Shown piece after piece: positions 54,465 to 63,548 of a stretch of DNA of 64,000 nucleotides. Source of the stretch: Halococcus salsus (GTDB lineage Archaea > Halobacteriota > Halobacteria > Halobacteriales > Halococcaceae); contig NZ_JAAAJC010000009.1 in assembly GCF_009900715.1 (NCBI RefSeq), forward strand, positions 1-64,000, given 5' to 3'. Every line of letters begins with the position of its first letter. The first letter of the stretch is position 1. Position numbers and translations under genes: made by a program. Below the pieces are notes generated by a model. That model did not search any database. It worked only from the letters and a program-made list of their open reading frames with translations, and was not told the DNA's origin.

Positions 54465-54510
54465 TCTTACCAAACACCAGAACGTAATTCGGATCTAATG
54501 TTTGGTAAGA
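54465..54510. repeat. TCTTACC inverted-repeat element, copy 6
   Basis: TCTTACCAAACA (54465-54476) and TGTTTGGTAAGA (54499-54510), perfectly complementary here, 22-base spacer. Confidence 0.65.
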
Positions 54511-54914
54511 GTCGGCCCGGTCTCTGGTCCTACTGCCGTCTCGTCCGTCTAAATGGCTACTTACGAACGGACGTTTACGAGGACGACACCCCTGTTCGCG
54601 TGTCGGTTCGCCGGACAGAGGATACAGCGTATCCATCCGGTTGGCGGTACACACTCCACTACGAGGCACTAACCTCGCCCTACACTGAAAACGGTTAATT
54701 TCCTAACAAAGCGCCGACATTGATTTGCTGATTCCCTTGTTGAGCGGCAATGCTGAACGATTCCACCCATGAATTTTCACTGTCACCGATATTGAGCTCG
54801 GAAAGAGGGTGAAATATCTCGTTGAAAGCCTCTCTCGCTCCATTAGCATCCGGAACTTGGAGAGAAACGTCTTCAAGATGTGCTTCACCAGAATTACCCA
54901 GCTCTCTGACGACG

Positions 54915-55154
54915 TCACTTGATGGCTTTGTACGCTTGTCGTGTAGGGTTTTCACCAGTTGCCTCAGCGAGATGGTTCTGGAGTTGACGAGCATCTAATG
55001 GATACGAGAACACGGGGCCTGCCCACTGAAGAAGATCCCTCGGGGAATCTATCCATTCTATCAGTCGTTCATAATCGGTCTCGGAAAACGCACAGAGATC
55101 GATAGATACCGGCACATGGCATCCATCTGCACCAAAACAAAAGTACATACCCAT
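54915..55154 (-). pseudogene. GNAT acetyltransferase N-terminal fragment
   Basis: FSETDYERLIEWIDSPRDLL then QWAGPVFSYPLDARQLQNHL resembles the N-terminal part of a haloarchaeal GNAT protein; the acetyl-CoA motif is missing. The minus frame continues, shifted, at 54695-54994 with SSDVVRELGNSGEAHLEDVS, of unclear origin. I read the pair as a decayed gene. Confidence 0.45.
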
Positions 55155-55314
55155 TTTACATCATGGAGTCTTCACCGGGAGGCAATCTAAATATGGGGTA
55201 AAATCTGTCAGCAACGGAGCTATTACGAAAAATTGCTGAGCGCTAATATGAGGAAAACAATGACCCACCTCAGTCCGTTGAGCGAAATTCCGTATACTGT
55301 AATCAGTCATAACA

Positions 55315-55623
55315 GTGTTCTTGTCGTACTATGTAGTAGAATCTGATATAGCAAGGGAATATAGAGGAGAAGAAGTTGAACCCATAGGTGTTATCGAAGC
55401 TTGTGCGGCAATGGTTACCTCAGTGACACTCTATTTCGGTTTCATCTCTCCAGTGCTTACAGGTGCTTTCTCTATACTGAGTACAAAGCTATTCGATCTT
55501 GAGGGATACCCAAGTACGTTGAATGGGTATCTCGGAGCAGGGTTTGTTTTGGTTTGTATCGTAGCGTGGCTTGTATTCCGAGGGTATGGCAACCTCGCTG
55601 AAGAGATGTCTGAGAGCGTGTGA
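55315..55623 (+). CDS. Hypothetical small membrane protein
   Basis: A 102-residue frame with three hydrophobic segments (VTLYFGFISPVLTGAFSIL and YLGAGFVLVCIVAWLVFRG) and an N-terminal VIEACAAMV. It has lower GC than its neighbours and no family I recognise. Start is uncertain. Could be part of a longer broken gene. Confidence 0.45.
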   Translation: MFLSYYVVESDIAREYRGEEVEPIGVIEACAAMVTSVTLYFGFISPVLTGAFSILSTKLFDLEGYPSTLNGYLGAGFVLVCIVAWLVFRGYGNLAEEMSESV

Positions 55624-55638
55624 GGCGATATTCGACAG

Positions 55639-55986
55639 TCAGAGAAAATTCGGGGCTAATGGATACTGCCACGCTTCGCTTCTGAGCGCCTTGATTGTCG
55701 CCCAGAGTGGCAAAACGAAGTTCAAGAAAAGAAGACAAAGCAAGAGTCCTCCAGTAAGCAATCCGACGACATCATGCGTCACAACAAAGAATACAACGAT
55801 GAGTATTAGCGACGCTGCTAGAACGAAGAGTTGCCAGTTCAGGGCATTTCGTGCATTTGCCTTTGTGAAGTTATTGCTAGCGACAAGGTACACAATGAGC
55901 GGGCCAAAGAGTCCAAGAACAAACCCAAGAAGATGAACTGACATCCCGAGGGTTGTCCGACCATCGATAGGCGTGTTGCTACTCAT
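55639..55986 (-). CDS. DUF4870 membrane protein
   Basis: From MSSNTPIDGRTTLGMSVHLL, 115 residues with three helices and the DUF4870 pattern (HLLGFVLGLFGPLIVYLVAS; NARNALNWQLFV). Widespread small membrane family of unknown role. The longer frame from 56043 is not needed. Confidence 0.78.
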   Translation of the reverse strand: MSSNTPIDGRTTLGMSVHLLGFVLGLFGPLIVYLVASNNFTKANARNALNWQLFVLAASLILIVVFFVVTHDVVGLLTGGLLLCLLFLNFVLPLWATIKALRSEAWQYPLAPNFL

Positions 55987-56335
55987 ATTATTCGTTAAAC
56001 CAGACCACATATAATTCTCACGTTGTCCACATGTACTAAACACAATATGATTGCAAAGAGCCCGAAGTAGGTCTACAAATGAGTCCGATCGCCCCAGATA
56101 GGCGAAATCAAATACAGGTGAAGTCTACCCCGCTTACTCACTGAATAGTCATTGTAGTAGTACCAACAAGAACTCGTATCCAGTCTTATTCGACATTGAT
56201 ACTGTTGCAGTTGCGGGTTCGTGTCCTAGTATCGCTCTCGTTTGCCATCTCTACATCACCCAATGCTGAATGAGATTTGTTCACTATGTATTTTACGTAA
56301 GATATTCTCATAACCACCGTCTTCGGGGGAAGGGT

Positions 56336-58258
56336 GTGAAAGACAGTCTGGACCACCCTCTCGATGAGGAGCGTCGTAATTTCCTTCGTAAGGCAGTCAC
56401 TACCGCGACGGTAGTCGGCATCGGTACATCCGGTGTAGGTGCCGCTACCGCCAAAGAGAAAGGAAACAATGGTCGGGGACCACTGAAAGGGGATCCATTC
56501 ACCCTTGGCGTCGCTTCCGGTGACCCACTTCCCGACTCCGTCGTTCTCTGGACCCGCCTCGCACCCGAACCACTCTCAGAAGACGGTGGAATGCCCGACC
56601 GACAGGTGCCCGTACAGTGGGAGATCGCTACTGACGAGGACATGAAGAATACTGTTGGCAAGGGCAATGCAAAGGCACGCCCCGAGTACGCCCACTCCGT
56701 CCACATCGACGTCAAAGGATTGGACGCTGGAACCGAATACTACTATCAGTTCAAGATTGGTCCCGATCGGAGTCCAGTTGGTAGAACGAAGACGGCACCC
56801 GCAGAAGACACTAACATCGATGAATTCCGGTTCGCGTTCGCTTCGTGCCAAAATTACCCGGCCGGCTACTACACCGCTCACGACCATCTCGCCGACGAGG
56901 ATCTCGACCTCGCTGTCCACCTCGGTGATTACATCTACGAAGGTGGCGGTCAGGGCTCGCTCGGGCGTGGTCATGAACCACCGCGCGAAATCGAGAGCCT
57001 GAGTGAGTACCGAATCCGCGAGGCACAGCACAAAACTGACTCGAATCTCCAGGATGCTCATGCTGCATTCCCGTGGCTCGTGACATGGGACGACCACGAG
57101 GTCGAGAACAACTACGCCGACGAGGTTTCCCAGGCTGACGACCCCACGGAGGAATTCCTCGAACGCCGGGCCGATGCCTACCAGGCCTATTTCGAACACC
57201 AACCACTGCGTCCCTCACGGATGCCCGATGGCCCGAACCTGCCGCTTTACCGACGGTTCACGTTCGGTGACTTAGCTGAATTCAACGTGCTCGACACTCG
57301 CCAGTACCGCGACGATCAGGTCTACTCCTCCGAGGAAGCGAGTGACCCGGAACGAACGATCCTCGGCGATGAACAGGAAGACTGGCTCGTAGCGGGACTG
57401 AACAGTTCGACATCACAGTGGAACGTCCTTGCCAATCAAGTTCCGGTCGCTGCAACCGACGAAAACCCCAATCCAGACGTTCAGGACTTTGGCGGCGGCG
57501 ATAAGTGGGACGGATACCGGGCCGACCGACAGACGCTCCTTGATACCATGGCTGCGGATGAGGACCTGAATCCCGTCGTGATCACCGGCGATGTCCATCG
57601 GAACTACGCCTACAACCTCAAAGCCGACTTCTCGGACCCTAATTCCGAAACAGTTGGTACGGAGTACGTCGGCACGTCGATCACTTCCTTCGGCGACGGA
57701 AGCGGGATCACTCAGTACGGACCGTCTCTGGGCGAACCGTGGCAACGATTCTACAACGACGAGCGGGGGTACGTCCGCTGTACACTTACTCCTGACCAGT
57801 GGCAGACGGACTACCGCGTCGTCTCGACTGTCGAAGAACCCGAAGCATCGGTTAGTACGATTGCGACATTCACTACTGATGCTGGTGATCCGGGTGCAGA
57901 ACTCACCTCCGAACCCCCAGAAAGGGAGCCCATCGAAATCATAGAAGTCGAACCAGATCAGAACGGTGATCTCAACAACGAGTTCGCGAAACTGCAGAAC
58001 ACTGGCGATAGTGAAATCGACCTATCCGGCTTCATCGTGAGTTTCGAAGGCGGGCGGGGACAGAACTATACGTTCGATGATGTCTCTGTCGGACCGGATG
58101 AGGTGATTACCGTTCGAAACGGTGACGGGGATGATACCCAATCGACGGTCTATACCGGGTTCTCCGGTGCAGTCCTCAATAATAGTAATCCAGATATTGT
58201 CGTTGTCGCCAACGATGACGGTGTGGTTCTTGACGAGCAGTCTTATACGCCGGCCTGA
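56336..58258 (+). CDS. phoD: PhoD-like alkaline phosphatase with lamin-tail domain
   Basis: GTG at 56336 (VKDSLDHPLDEERR) places the Tat motif RRNFLRKA near the N terminus; an ATG at 56270 is the alternative. 640 residues. PhoD motifs: GDYIYEGGG, TWDDHEVENNYADE, DTRQYRDDQ and GDVHRNYA, metal ligands for Ca/Fe phosphodiesterase/phosphatase chemistry. The last 100 residues are a lamin-tail domain (EIIEVEPDQNGDLNNEFAKL; GDGDDTQSTVYTG). Secreted and presumably scavenges phosphate from organic phosphates. The LTD fusion is a haloarchaeal-type extra module that may bind DNA or the envelope. Confidence 0.87.
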   Translation: MKDSLDHPLDEERRNFLRKAVTTATVVGIGTSGVGAATAKEKGNNGRGPLKGDPFTLGVASGDPLPDSVVLWTRLAPEPLSEDGGMPDRQVPVQWEIATDEDMKNTVGKGNAKARPEYAHSVHIDVKGLDAGTEYYYQFKIGPDRSPVGRTKTAPAEDTNIDEFRFAFASCQNYPAGYYTAHDHLADEDLDLAVHLGDYIYEGGGQGSLGRGHEPPREIESLSEYRIREAQHKTDSNLQDAHAAFPWLVTWDDHEVENNYADEVSQADDPTEEFLERRADAYQAYFEHQPLRPSRMPDGPNLPLYRRFTFGDLAEFNVLDTRQYRDDQVYSSEEASDPERTILGDEQEDWLVAGLNSSTSQWNVLANQVPVAATDENPNPDVQDFGGGDKWDGYRADRQTLLDTMAADEDLNPVVITGDVHRNYAYNLKADFSDPNSETVGTEYVGTSITSFGDGSGITQYGPSLGEPWQRFYNDERGYVRCTLTPDQWQTDYRVVSTVEEPEASVSTIATFTTDAGDPGAELTSEPPEREPIEIIEVEPDQNGDLNNEFAKLQNTGDSEIDLSGFIVSFEGGRGQNYTFDDVSVGPDEVITVRNGDGDDTQSTVYTGFSGAVLNNSNPDIVVVANDDGVVLDEQSYTPA

Positions 58259-58399
58259 GCATACAAAGATACTGTTCACTCGTTATTTTTGCTCGCCGTT
58301 CACCGTGGGGAGGATATCAATGGAGCACTACCTCCTGCAGTCACAGGACACGGGTGTTTTCGGACCGCAATTGAAGAGCGGCGGACGTTCGGACCCGAG

Positions 58400-59200
58400 T
58401 GCTGTTTGGTTCAGAAGGCTACTCAGTACATCGGTTAGGATGTTTCGAAGATATTCGGTAAGAGTAGGTGGGCAGTTACTCAATGTCTTGGTCTGCCGGA
58501 GGTCCGCTAAGAGAGCAACAGGAAGTAGTGGTCCTCCGAGCACAGTGGCAAGTGCGATACCGATGGCAAGAGGATGACCAGACGGGAGAAGAACGAATCC
58601 GAGTAGTATCGCTATCCAGATCGCGAGTCCTTCTCCAATGATTGGCCGCCAGTTCGTGGCTGGTAGAGAGGTATTTGAGTGGTTAATGGTGTGTACTGTG
58701 TTTAGTTGGTTTCTGAATTCGGTAGCAATCTGTGCCTTGGATTAAATTTGTCATGCGTATGGGAACGTGCGCCATCGTTCACCTCATTCTCATCTGGATC
58801 ACAGTGCTCATCCAGCGAGAATGGTCCTGCTGCCGTCGGTTCACTACCAATCGATTTTCTCCGCAATCCAGATAGCCTTCGTAATCATCCACTACCTGAT
58901 AGTCTTCGATAGCACCGTCCGGACCGACGGTTTCCCATGAGGACCGACAGTGGACTGAGCCTCCCTGACTGGGTGCTCTCCATTAGGTCGTTTGCGTAGT
59001 TGTGGATGACTGCAGGATCACCGATGAGTCGGGCGCTGTTAAAGAACAATGGCTTGGGGGACTTGGGGGTTTCGCCGTGTGAGAACGACGTCGTGATCCG
59101 CGAAGTACAAACGTCAACACTCAGGTGATACGAATCGCAGTCGTTGAGTTTGCTCTGTGTATCGAGCGGGTAGCTTCGGGAGTGGTGAATCATTTCGATC
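58400..59200 (-). pseudogene. Degraded membrane/hypothetical sequence
   Basis: Several coding-like fragments in different frames: on minus SWETVGPDGAIEDYQVVDDY around 58870-58940, and a hydrophobic pair (IAILLGFVLLPSGHPLAIGI; ATVLGGPLLPVALL) around 58490-58650. No intact gene joins them. The parts may come from one or two lost genes. Confidence 0.4.
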
Positions 59201-59515
59201 TATGTCCAGGTAGGTCGAACTCGGGATATTCCCCGCGCTTGGCAGCGAGGAGTCGGTTGATGAGCATCGAGAATCGCCCGACCGGAACATCCGTTATGAA
59301 GACACGAATCAGGATCTGCAACTTCTGCTCCTATGCGAAACGCTGGAGGCAATCGTTGGCTTTTCTAATGTCTCTACAATCGACTCAAAGGAACACCCGA
59401 GTGGACGGTCTGGACCGGCGATCGGGTGCTCGCGTTCGATCTTTCCGAAAGACGTTCAGTAACCGTCGACCGTAGTCAGGGCAGTGACGTCGACGACCAG
59501 GAGGCGAGTTAGCCC
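59201..59515. other. Non-genic region
   Basis: Contains short frames without family support; one fragment around 59290-59340 has a CNFCSY motif that could be transposase or zinc-finger debris. Nothing firm. Confidence 0.3.
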
Positions 59516-59698
59516 ATGAGCGCGGACCAATCAGACTTCACAGCGTTCGGCGGGAGCGAGGCAGCACCAGACGGCGCGTGCATCCGTTATGAACGGTGTG
59601 AGAACATCGTTCCCGAGAACGGCCGTATCTGTGGGCCGTGTCCCGACGAGCTCCGTACAGCCGACCGAGAGCGGCGCGAGGAGACGAGCAGACTATGA
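59516..59698 (+). CDS. Small zinc-binding hypothetical protein
   Basis: A 60-residue protein with CIRYERC and CGPCP cysteines. Its stop overlaps the next ATG (ATGA). First of three coupled small genes of the plasmid/virus type. Confidence 0.55.
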   Translation: MSADQSDFTAFGGSEAAPDGACIRYERCENIVPENGRICGPCPDELRTADRERREETSRL

Positions 59699-59964
59699 GC
59701 CCGGAGCAAACCGAGAGCAACCGTGAGCGTGTCGAGAGCGCGCTCAGGCGCTTCATGAGCGACGACCCACACGGCAACGCCTATCGGTACCTTCACGCCT
59801 CCGATCTAACGGACGAAGACGGCGACCTTTCGGTGGCAGTCGTTGGGTCGTATCTTCCGAAGTTGAGGGATGATTCCCCGCTCGATGGCGGGCTCGTCGT
59901 CGAGGAATACACCCGACGCCGATGTGGGCCCTCTCTCTGGCTCGCTCGGAGGGAAGACGAATGA
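59695..59964 (+). CDS. Small haloarchaeal hypothetical protein, winged-helix-like
   Basis: From MSPEQTESNRERVESALRRF, 89 residues. Pattern ALRRFMSDDPHGNAYRYLHA then VVGSYLPKLRDD fits a small winged helix. ATGA overlaps on both sides. No name recognised. Confidence 0.55.
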   Translation: MSPEQTESNRERVESALRRFMSDDPHGNAYRYLHASDLTDEDGDLSVAVVGSYLPKLRDDSPLDGGLVVEEYTRRRCGPSLWLARREDE

Positions 59965-60071
59965 CCGAGTGTTGCCGGTGTGGTGGCGAAACGGAGCGAC
60001 AGTCGAGCGCCGAGCAACCGCTCTGTTGGGGTTGTGCTGATCTGGCGCCGCCTGTAAACACGGTCATGTGA
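59961..60071 (+). CDS. Tiny four-cysteine zinc protein
   Basis: A 36-residue peptide with CCRCG and CWGCA, a minimal zinc knuckle. Start overlaps the previous stop (ATGA). Its 3' end overlaps the stop of the convergent regulator by eight bases. Confidence 0.5.
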   Translation: MTECCRCGGETERQSSAEQPLCWGCADLAPPVNTVM

Positions 60072-61014
60072 CTCCGTACTGGTCTTTGAGCGCCATGAAT
60101 TCTGTTTCACTCGGGATGGCGACAGGGGATTCCTCCGAGGGCTCGAACTCACCATGGAGGGGCCGATACATCGCAGCTACTGTGGAGTCCAACTCGTACC
60201 ACTGCGCAGTCTCTGTGAGCGTCTCCTGGTCGATGTCCAACTCCTCGGTCAGGAGCATCGCATAACTGACGCGGCGGGACCCACTATCGAGGACGAGCGT
60301 GTGGCACACTACGTCGGCAGGTGTGAGTTCCGTGTCGGGGGCATACCAGAACGCAGGTTCGCCCGCGAGGAAAAACTATAGACCGTACTCTGCAAATCGG
60401 GCGAGCCCGGACAGGTGCCAGTCGGGAGCGGCTTCGAGTGCCTCCGTATCCGCAGCTGTCTGCACGCGGACGAGTGCTCGCTTTGGATCACACCACTCGA
60501 CGGTCGCACTCGGCGCGAGTGCCCGGACTCGCGACCGGTGCTCGTGTTGCATAACGGCACGGGCGAACGCCAGCAGCGGCGCGAGATCCCCACTTAACGC
60601 GTACTCCGGGCCGGATGGGGACAGCATTGCACGATGCTTGAGCGGTGAAAGAGCCTTATGGACGCCCTGCCGGGTAATATCGAATCGCTCGGCGATCTCA
60701 GCCACCCGGCGCGGCTCGTCGAGATACCAGCACGCCCGGAGTGTGGCTGCTGAGAGGAGGGCGGGCCACTCGACGTGACTGAGTTCCGACTGCAGGGTCC
60801 GGTACGCTTCAACGACTGGGTGGTCAGCGAGGTAGACCCGCCGCTGGTTGTTGGGCCCACGGTGTTCGTTGAGCAGGCCGGCTTCGACCAATTCATCAAG
60901 GACGTCGTAGAGATGTGCCTTCGAATACTCGGTGTCCGTCGCGAGGTCGGTTGCCGTCGCTTCCCGGCCGGTACTCAACGCATCGAGGATAGCGAGTCCG
61001 GCCTTAGTAAGCAT
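60064..61014 (-). pseudogene. Winged-helix regulator broken by an in-frame TAG
   Basis: MLTKAGLAILDALSTGREAT opens a 316-residue frame that continues in phase to GDLAPLLAFARAVMQHEHRS and EYGL, where a TAG (60376-60378) stands, and then FFLAGEPAFWYAPDTELTPA to the end at 60064. One nucleotide change (probably CAG to TAG) splits it into 212 and about 80 residues. Two winged helices are visible (ATDLATDTEYSKAHLYDVLD; RVAEIAERFDITRQGVHKAL). It is the only large gene between the small-gene operon and the par locus. Confidence 0.8.
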
Positions 61015-61336
61015 TTGTGTCTACTATAAGCCTTATTTGTATAAATACGTTTTTGGATTAGAGTTGACGCCATCTCTATTCTATGGCCGACCTTGACGAG
61101 CGTGGAGGTGCCTAATGTCCTCGCTTAATGGTGATTTCTCCTCTCAACATTTAGTTCGCTGAGTTAGTTTAGTCGCGTGTGCCAGTAGACGAGATGTGGC
61201 TGTATCTTTCGAAATATCATTTGGAGCCTGAGTGAGAGTCTACCACCAGTTGTGCTGGAACTCAACTGTTGGAGCTAGGCAAATTTCTATCCCCTCTATA
61301 TACCCCCTTGCTGTGTCCTTCTCGGACGTTCCTACT

Positions 61337-61435
61337 GGTATAACTAATAGGACTAACTAGTAAGTTTGATTGGTTGGTATAACCGATCGGACTAACAAAG
61401 GAGACTAGCTAGAGTGTCTGACTAACCTTTATAAC
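61337..61435. repeat. Iterons upstream of parA (putative centromere/operator)
   Basis: GGTATAACTAATAGGACTAAC (first 20 bases shown as GGTATAACTAATAGGACTAA) at 61337-61357 and GGTATAACCGATCGGACTAA at 61376-61395 are direct repeats 39 bases apart. A third GACTAAC half-site with TATAAC follows at 61420-61435. An inverted set lies behind the operon at 62795-62839. The layout fits a partition site or autorepression operator. Confidence 0.65.
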
Positions 61436-61457
61436 AAAGCGAAGGGATTGGTTCGAT

Positions 61458-62348
61458 ATGTTGGGATACTCCGTATACTCGGAAGCGGGGGGAGTGGCAA
61501 AGACAACAACAGCCGCGAACTGCGCGGTCGCTCATGCTCGGCACGGGCTTGACGTTTTGATGATTGATCTGGATCCACAGAACGCCAGTCTCTCCTACCT
61601 ATTCGATGTAGATCAGGACCGGGCTGAAGGGGATGCAGACAATTTGGTTCGTCACCTTATTGGCCGACCCCGAGGAAAGCTGACCGACCTTATTCGTGAG
61701 ACTGACGAAGGGGTGGATGTCCTACCGACCCATAACATGCATGAGAAGCTAACAGAGCTTCTCTTGAAAACCGCTGAAATCGAAGAGCAAACCCATGGAG
61801 ACACGAACTACGAATTTCAGAAACACTCACAGCTTCTCACAGTGCTACAGGAGGCGGGAATCAACGAACAGTACGATGTACTCGTAATTGATCCCCCAGC
61901 AAATGGAGAGCAAGCACAGAACAATGCTCTATTCGCAACTCGAAACGTCGTCATTCCTGTAGAACTATCCGGGAAAGGGGAGCAATCTGTTCGTGGACTA
62001 GAGGAAGTTGTTGAAGGGCTTGAGGCAACGCTCGAAGTGAATATCGGCGTTCTAGCTCTTCTACCGTTCAAATACGAAGGGACGAACGACCAGAAGCATT
62101 ATCTCGATGAACTAGAAGAAACTGGATTCGACATGCCAGTTATAGTCGGTAAGCGTTCATCGCTGATGGAGGGGTGCTGGCGGGAGCAATGTAGCGCATT
62201 TCGCTATATCGACGAATACCGCGATCGGCGACGAGACCACGAAGTGAAGACGCTTGAACAGTACGACGAGTTAGCTCGTCATATCGAGCGTGAAGGCGGT
62301 ATTCAGCTCGAAGACACCAGCCAGAACGAAATTGAGGTGGAATTATGA
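61458..62348 (+). CDS. parA: ParA/Soj-family partition ATPase
   Basis: A 296-residue ParA with deviant Walker A GGVAKTTTAAN (residues about 11-21), switch DLDPQNASLSYLF, and Walker B VLVIDPPANGEQA. Its small size without an N-terminal HTH suggests plasmid type Ib or chromosomal-like Soj. The next gene starts four bases before its stop. It should move plasmid copies apart together with its partner on the iterons. Confidence 0.88.
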   Translation: MLGYSVYSEAGGVAKTTTAANCAVAHARHGLDVLMIDLDPQNASLSYLFDVDQDRAEGDADNLVRHLIGRPRGKLTDLIRETDEGVDVLPTHNMHEKLTELLLKTAEIEEQTHGDTNYEFQKHSQLLTVLQEAGINEQYDVLVIDPPANGEQAQNNALFATRNVVIPVELSGKGEQSVRGLEEVVEGLEATLEVNIGVLALLPFKYEGTNDQKHYLDELEETGFDMPVIVGKRSSLMEGCWREQCSAFRYIDEYRDRRRDHEVKTLEQYDELARHIEREGGIQLEDTSQNEIEVEL

Positions 62349-62764
62349 AAAAAGGCAGCGGTGATGACCCGTTTGCAAACGAGGGTAGCGAAGTAGAACT
62401 GCAGTCATCTGAAAGCGAGACACGCGATGAAATAGGTGAAAGTACGCCCGAGATACTAAGCGAAGCAACCTCTACAGGCACGGAAACGACGTCGTCCGTC
62501 TCACAACCTGCCGACGATCTCCCGTACTTAGCCCGTAGGCAGCTACGAAACAAGTCAGTGAAAACGGATCGAGACCAAATTCCCTTCTTTCTTCGATCTT
62601 CTATTCAGGAGGGTGAACGCGACCTTCGGCGTGAGGTGGAAGATTCGCTCAGCCAAGAAGTAAACAAAACGGATCTTCGGGAGGCTGCTTACGTCTATGC
62701 TCAAAGGCATCCAGGGGGGGTAGTCGAGGTGCTTCGAGAGTGGGGAATAGAGTACTTGGAGTAG
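62345..62764 (+). CDS. ParA partner protein, putative centromere-binding
   Basis: A 139-residue protein: acidic, Ser/Thr-rich N terminus (about 1-58), then helices (LPYLARRQLRNKSVKTDRDQ; LRREVEDSLSQEVNKTDLRE). It is not a classical ParB (no CTPase domain). Overlap with parA and position before an iteron cluster argue for a DNA-binding adaptor, the role inferred. Confidence 0.7.
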   Translation: MKKGSGDDPFANEGSEVELQSSESETRDEIGESTPEILSEATSTGTETTSSVSQPADDLPYLARRQLRNKSVKTDRDQIPFFLRSSIQEGERDLRREVEDSLSQEVNKTDLREAAYVYAQRHPGGVVEVLREWGIEYLE

Positions 62765-62794
62765 CGTCTTTCACGCATATACTACTCCTTGGAT

Positions 62795-62839
62795 GGTTAT
62801 ATTAGTTAGTCCGACAGGTATAACCATCTAGTATAACCG
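62795..62839. repeat. Inverted iterons downstream of the par operon
   Basis: GGTTATATTAGTTAGTCCGA (62795-62814) and GTTAGTCCGACAGGTATAAC (62805-62824) overlap, reverse complements of the upstream iteron core, with a further GTATAACCG behind. The par genes are thus bracketed by the same motif in opposite orientation. Confidence 0.6.
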
Positions 62840-62899
62840 CTACGTGTCCAAGCAGAGGTAGGATACAATTTTACGTGGAATAGAGAGCTGAGGCGGACC

Positions 62900-63193
62900 C
62901 TAACCGGAGCTCAGGTCTACATGTTGGCGTTCCCATTCGCGGCGAGCCTCAAGTTCGCGGTGACCACGCTGGGTGACTGAGTAGGCGTTGGTACGCTTAT
63001 CAATCGCAGTGACCTCAATTAGTCCCATCTCAGCGAGCGTGTCGAGGTTCGGATAGAGTCGACCGTGGTGGATTTCGCCTTCGTAGTCCTCTTCGAGAGA
63101 GTCTTTGATCGCAAGGCCGTGCGGTGGGGTGCCGTTTTCTAACCCAACAATCACGTACAGGAGATCGCGCTGGAAGCCAGTCAGATCATCCAT
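62900..63193 (-). CDS. PadR-family transcriptional regulator
   Basis: A 97-residue PadR protein (start at the second of two Met codons or the first). Winged helix LTGFQRDLLYVIVGLENGTP and GRLYPNLDTLAEMGLIEVTA, the typical PadR core. Stands alone, convergent with par. Target unknown. Confidence 0.85.
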   Translation of the reverse strand: MDDLTGFQRDLLYVIVGLENGTPPHGLAIKDSLEEDYEGEIHHGRLYPNLDTLAEMGLIEVTAIDKRTNAYSVTQRGHRELEARREWERQHVDLSSG

Positions 63194-63380
63194 CATAGCA
63201 ACCTGATAAGTCGGGTTACTGGCTCATAAAAGATGTGTCGTAGAGTCTCAGAATTACTCGATAAAGGATAGTTCGTGAGTTACCGTACGCATTAACGTCC
63301 ACCCTCGTCTTTTATCAACCAGTCATTGTGTATCAGCAGTTTCGGATGGGTATAAATACCTGGCAGCAGTTGTTTCGGCG

Positions 63381-63548
63381 ATGGCAGACTACATTGTTCA
63401 ATCAGCTGTGAAGGAAGAACTGAGCGACATGAACGTCTCGGCGGATTTCTACGATGCTCTCGATGAGGAAGTGGCCGAGCTCCTCAATAGGGCTGCTCAG
63501 CGAGCAGAAGACAACGACCGAAAGACGGTCCAGGCACGCGACCTCTAA
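63381..63548 (+). CDS. DUF1931 histone-fold protein
   Basis: A 55-residue protein (MADYIVQSAVKEELSDMNVS to DNDRKTVQARDL). The ALDEEVAELLNRAAQRAEDN helix and the KTVQARDL tail are the histone-fold pattern of the DUF1931 family, related to archaeal histones. It is likely a DNA-binding dimer. Promoter lies in the 180 bases upstream. Confidence 0.75.
   Translation: MADYIVQSAVKEELSDMNVSADFYDALDEEVAELLNRAAQRAEDNDRKTVQARDL

Noticed and set aside
60376-60378. Stop-codon recoding as the explanation for in-frame stops
   Set aside because: The three broken genes use three different stop codons (TAA, TGA, TAG), with no shared context and no recoding machinery expected in haloarchaea; ordinary nonsense mutation is simpler.
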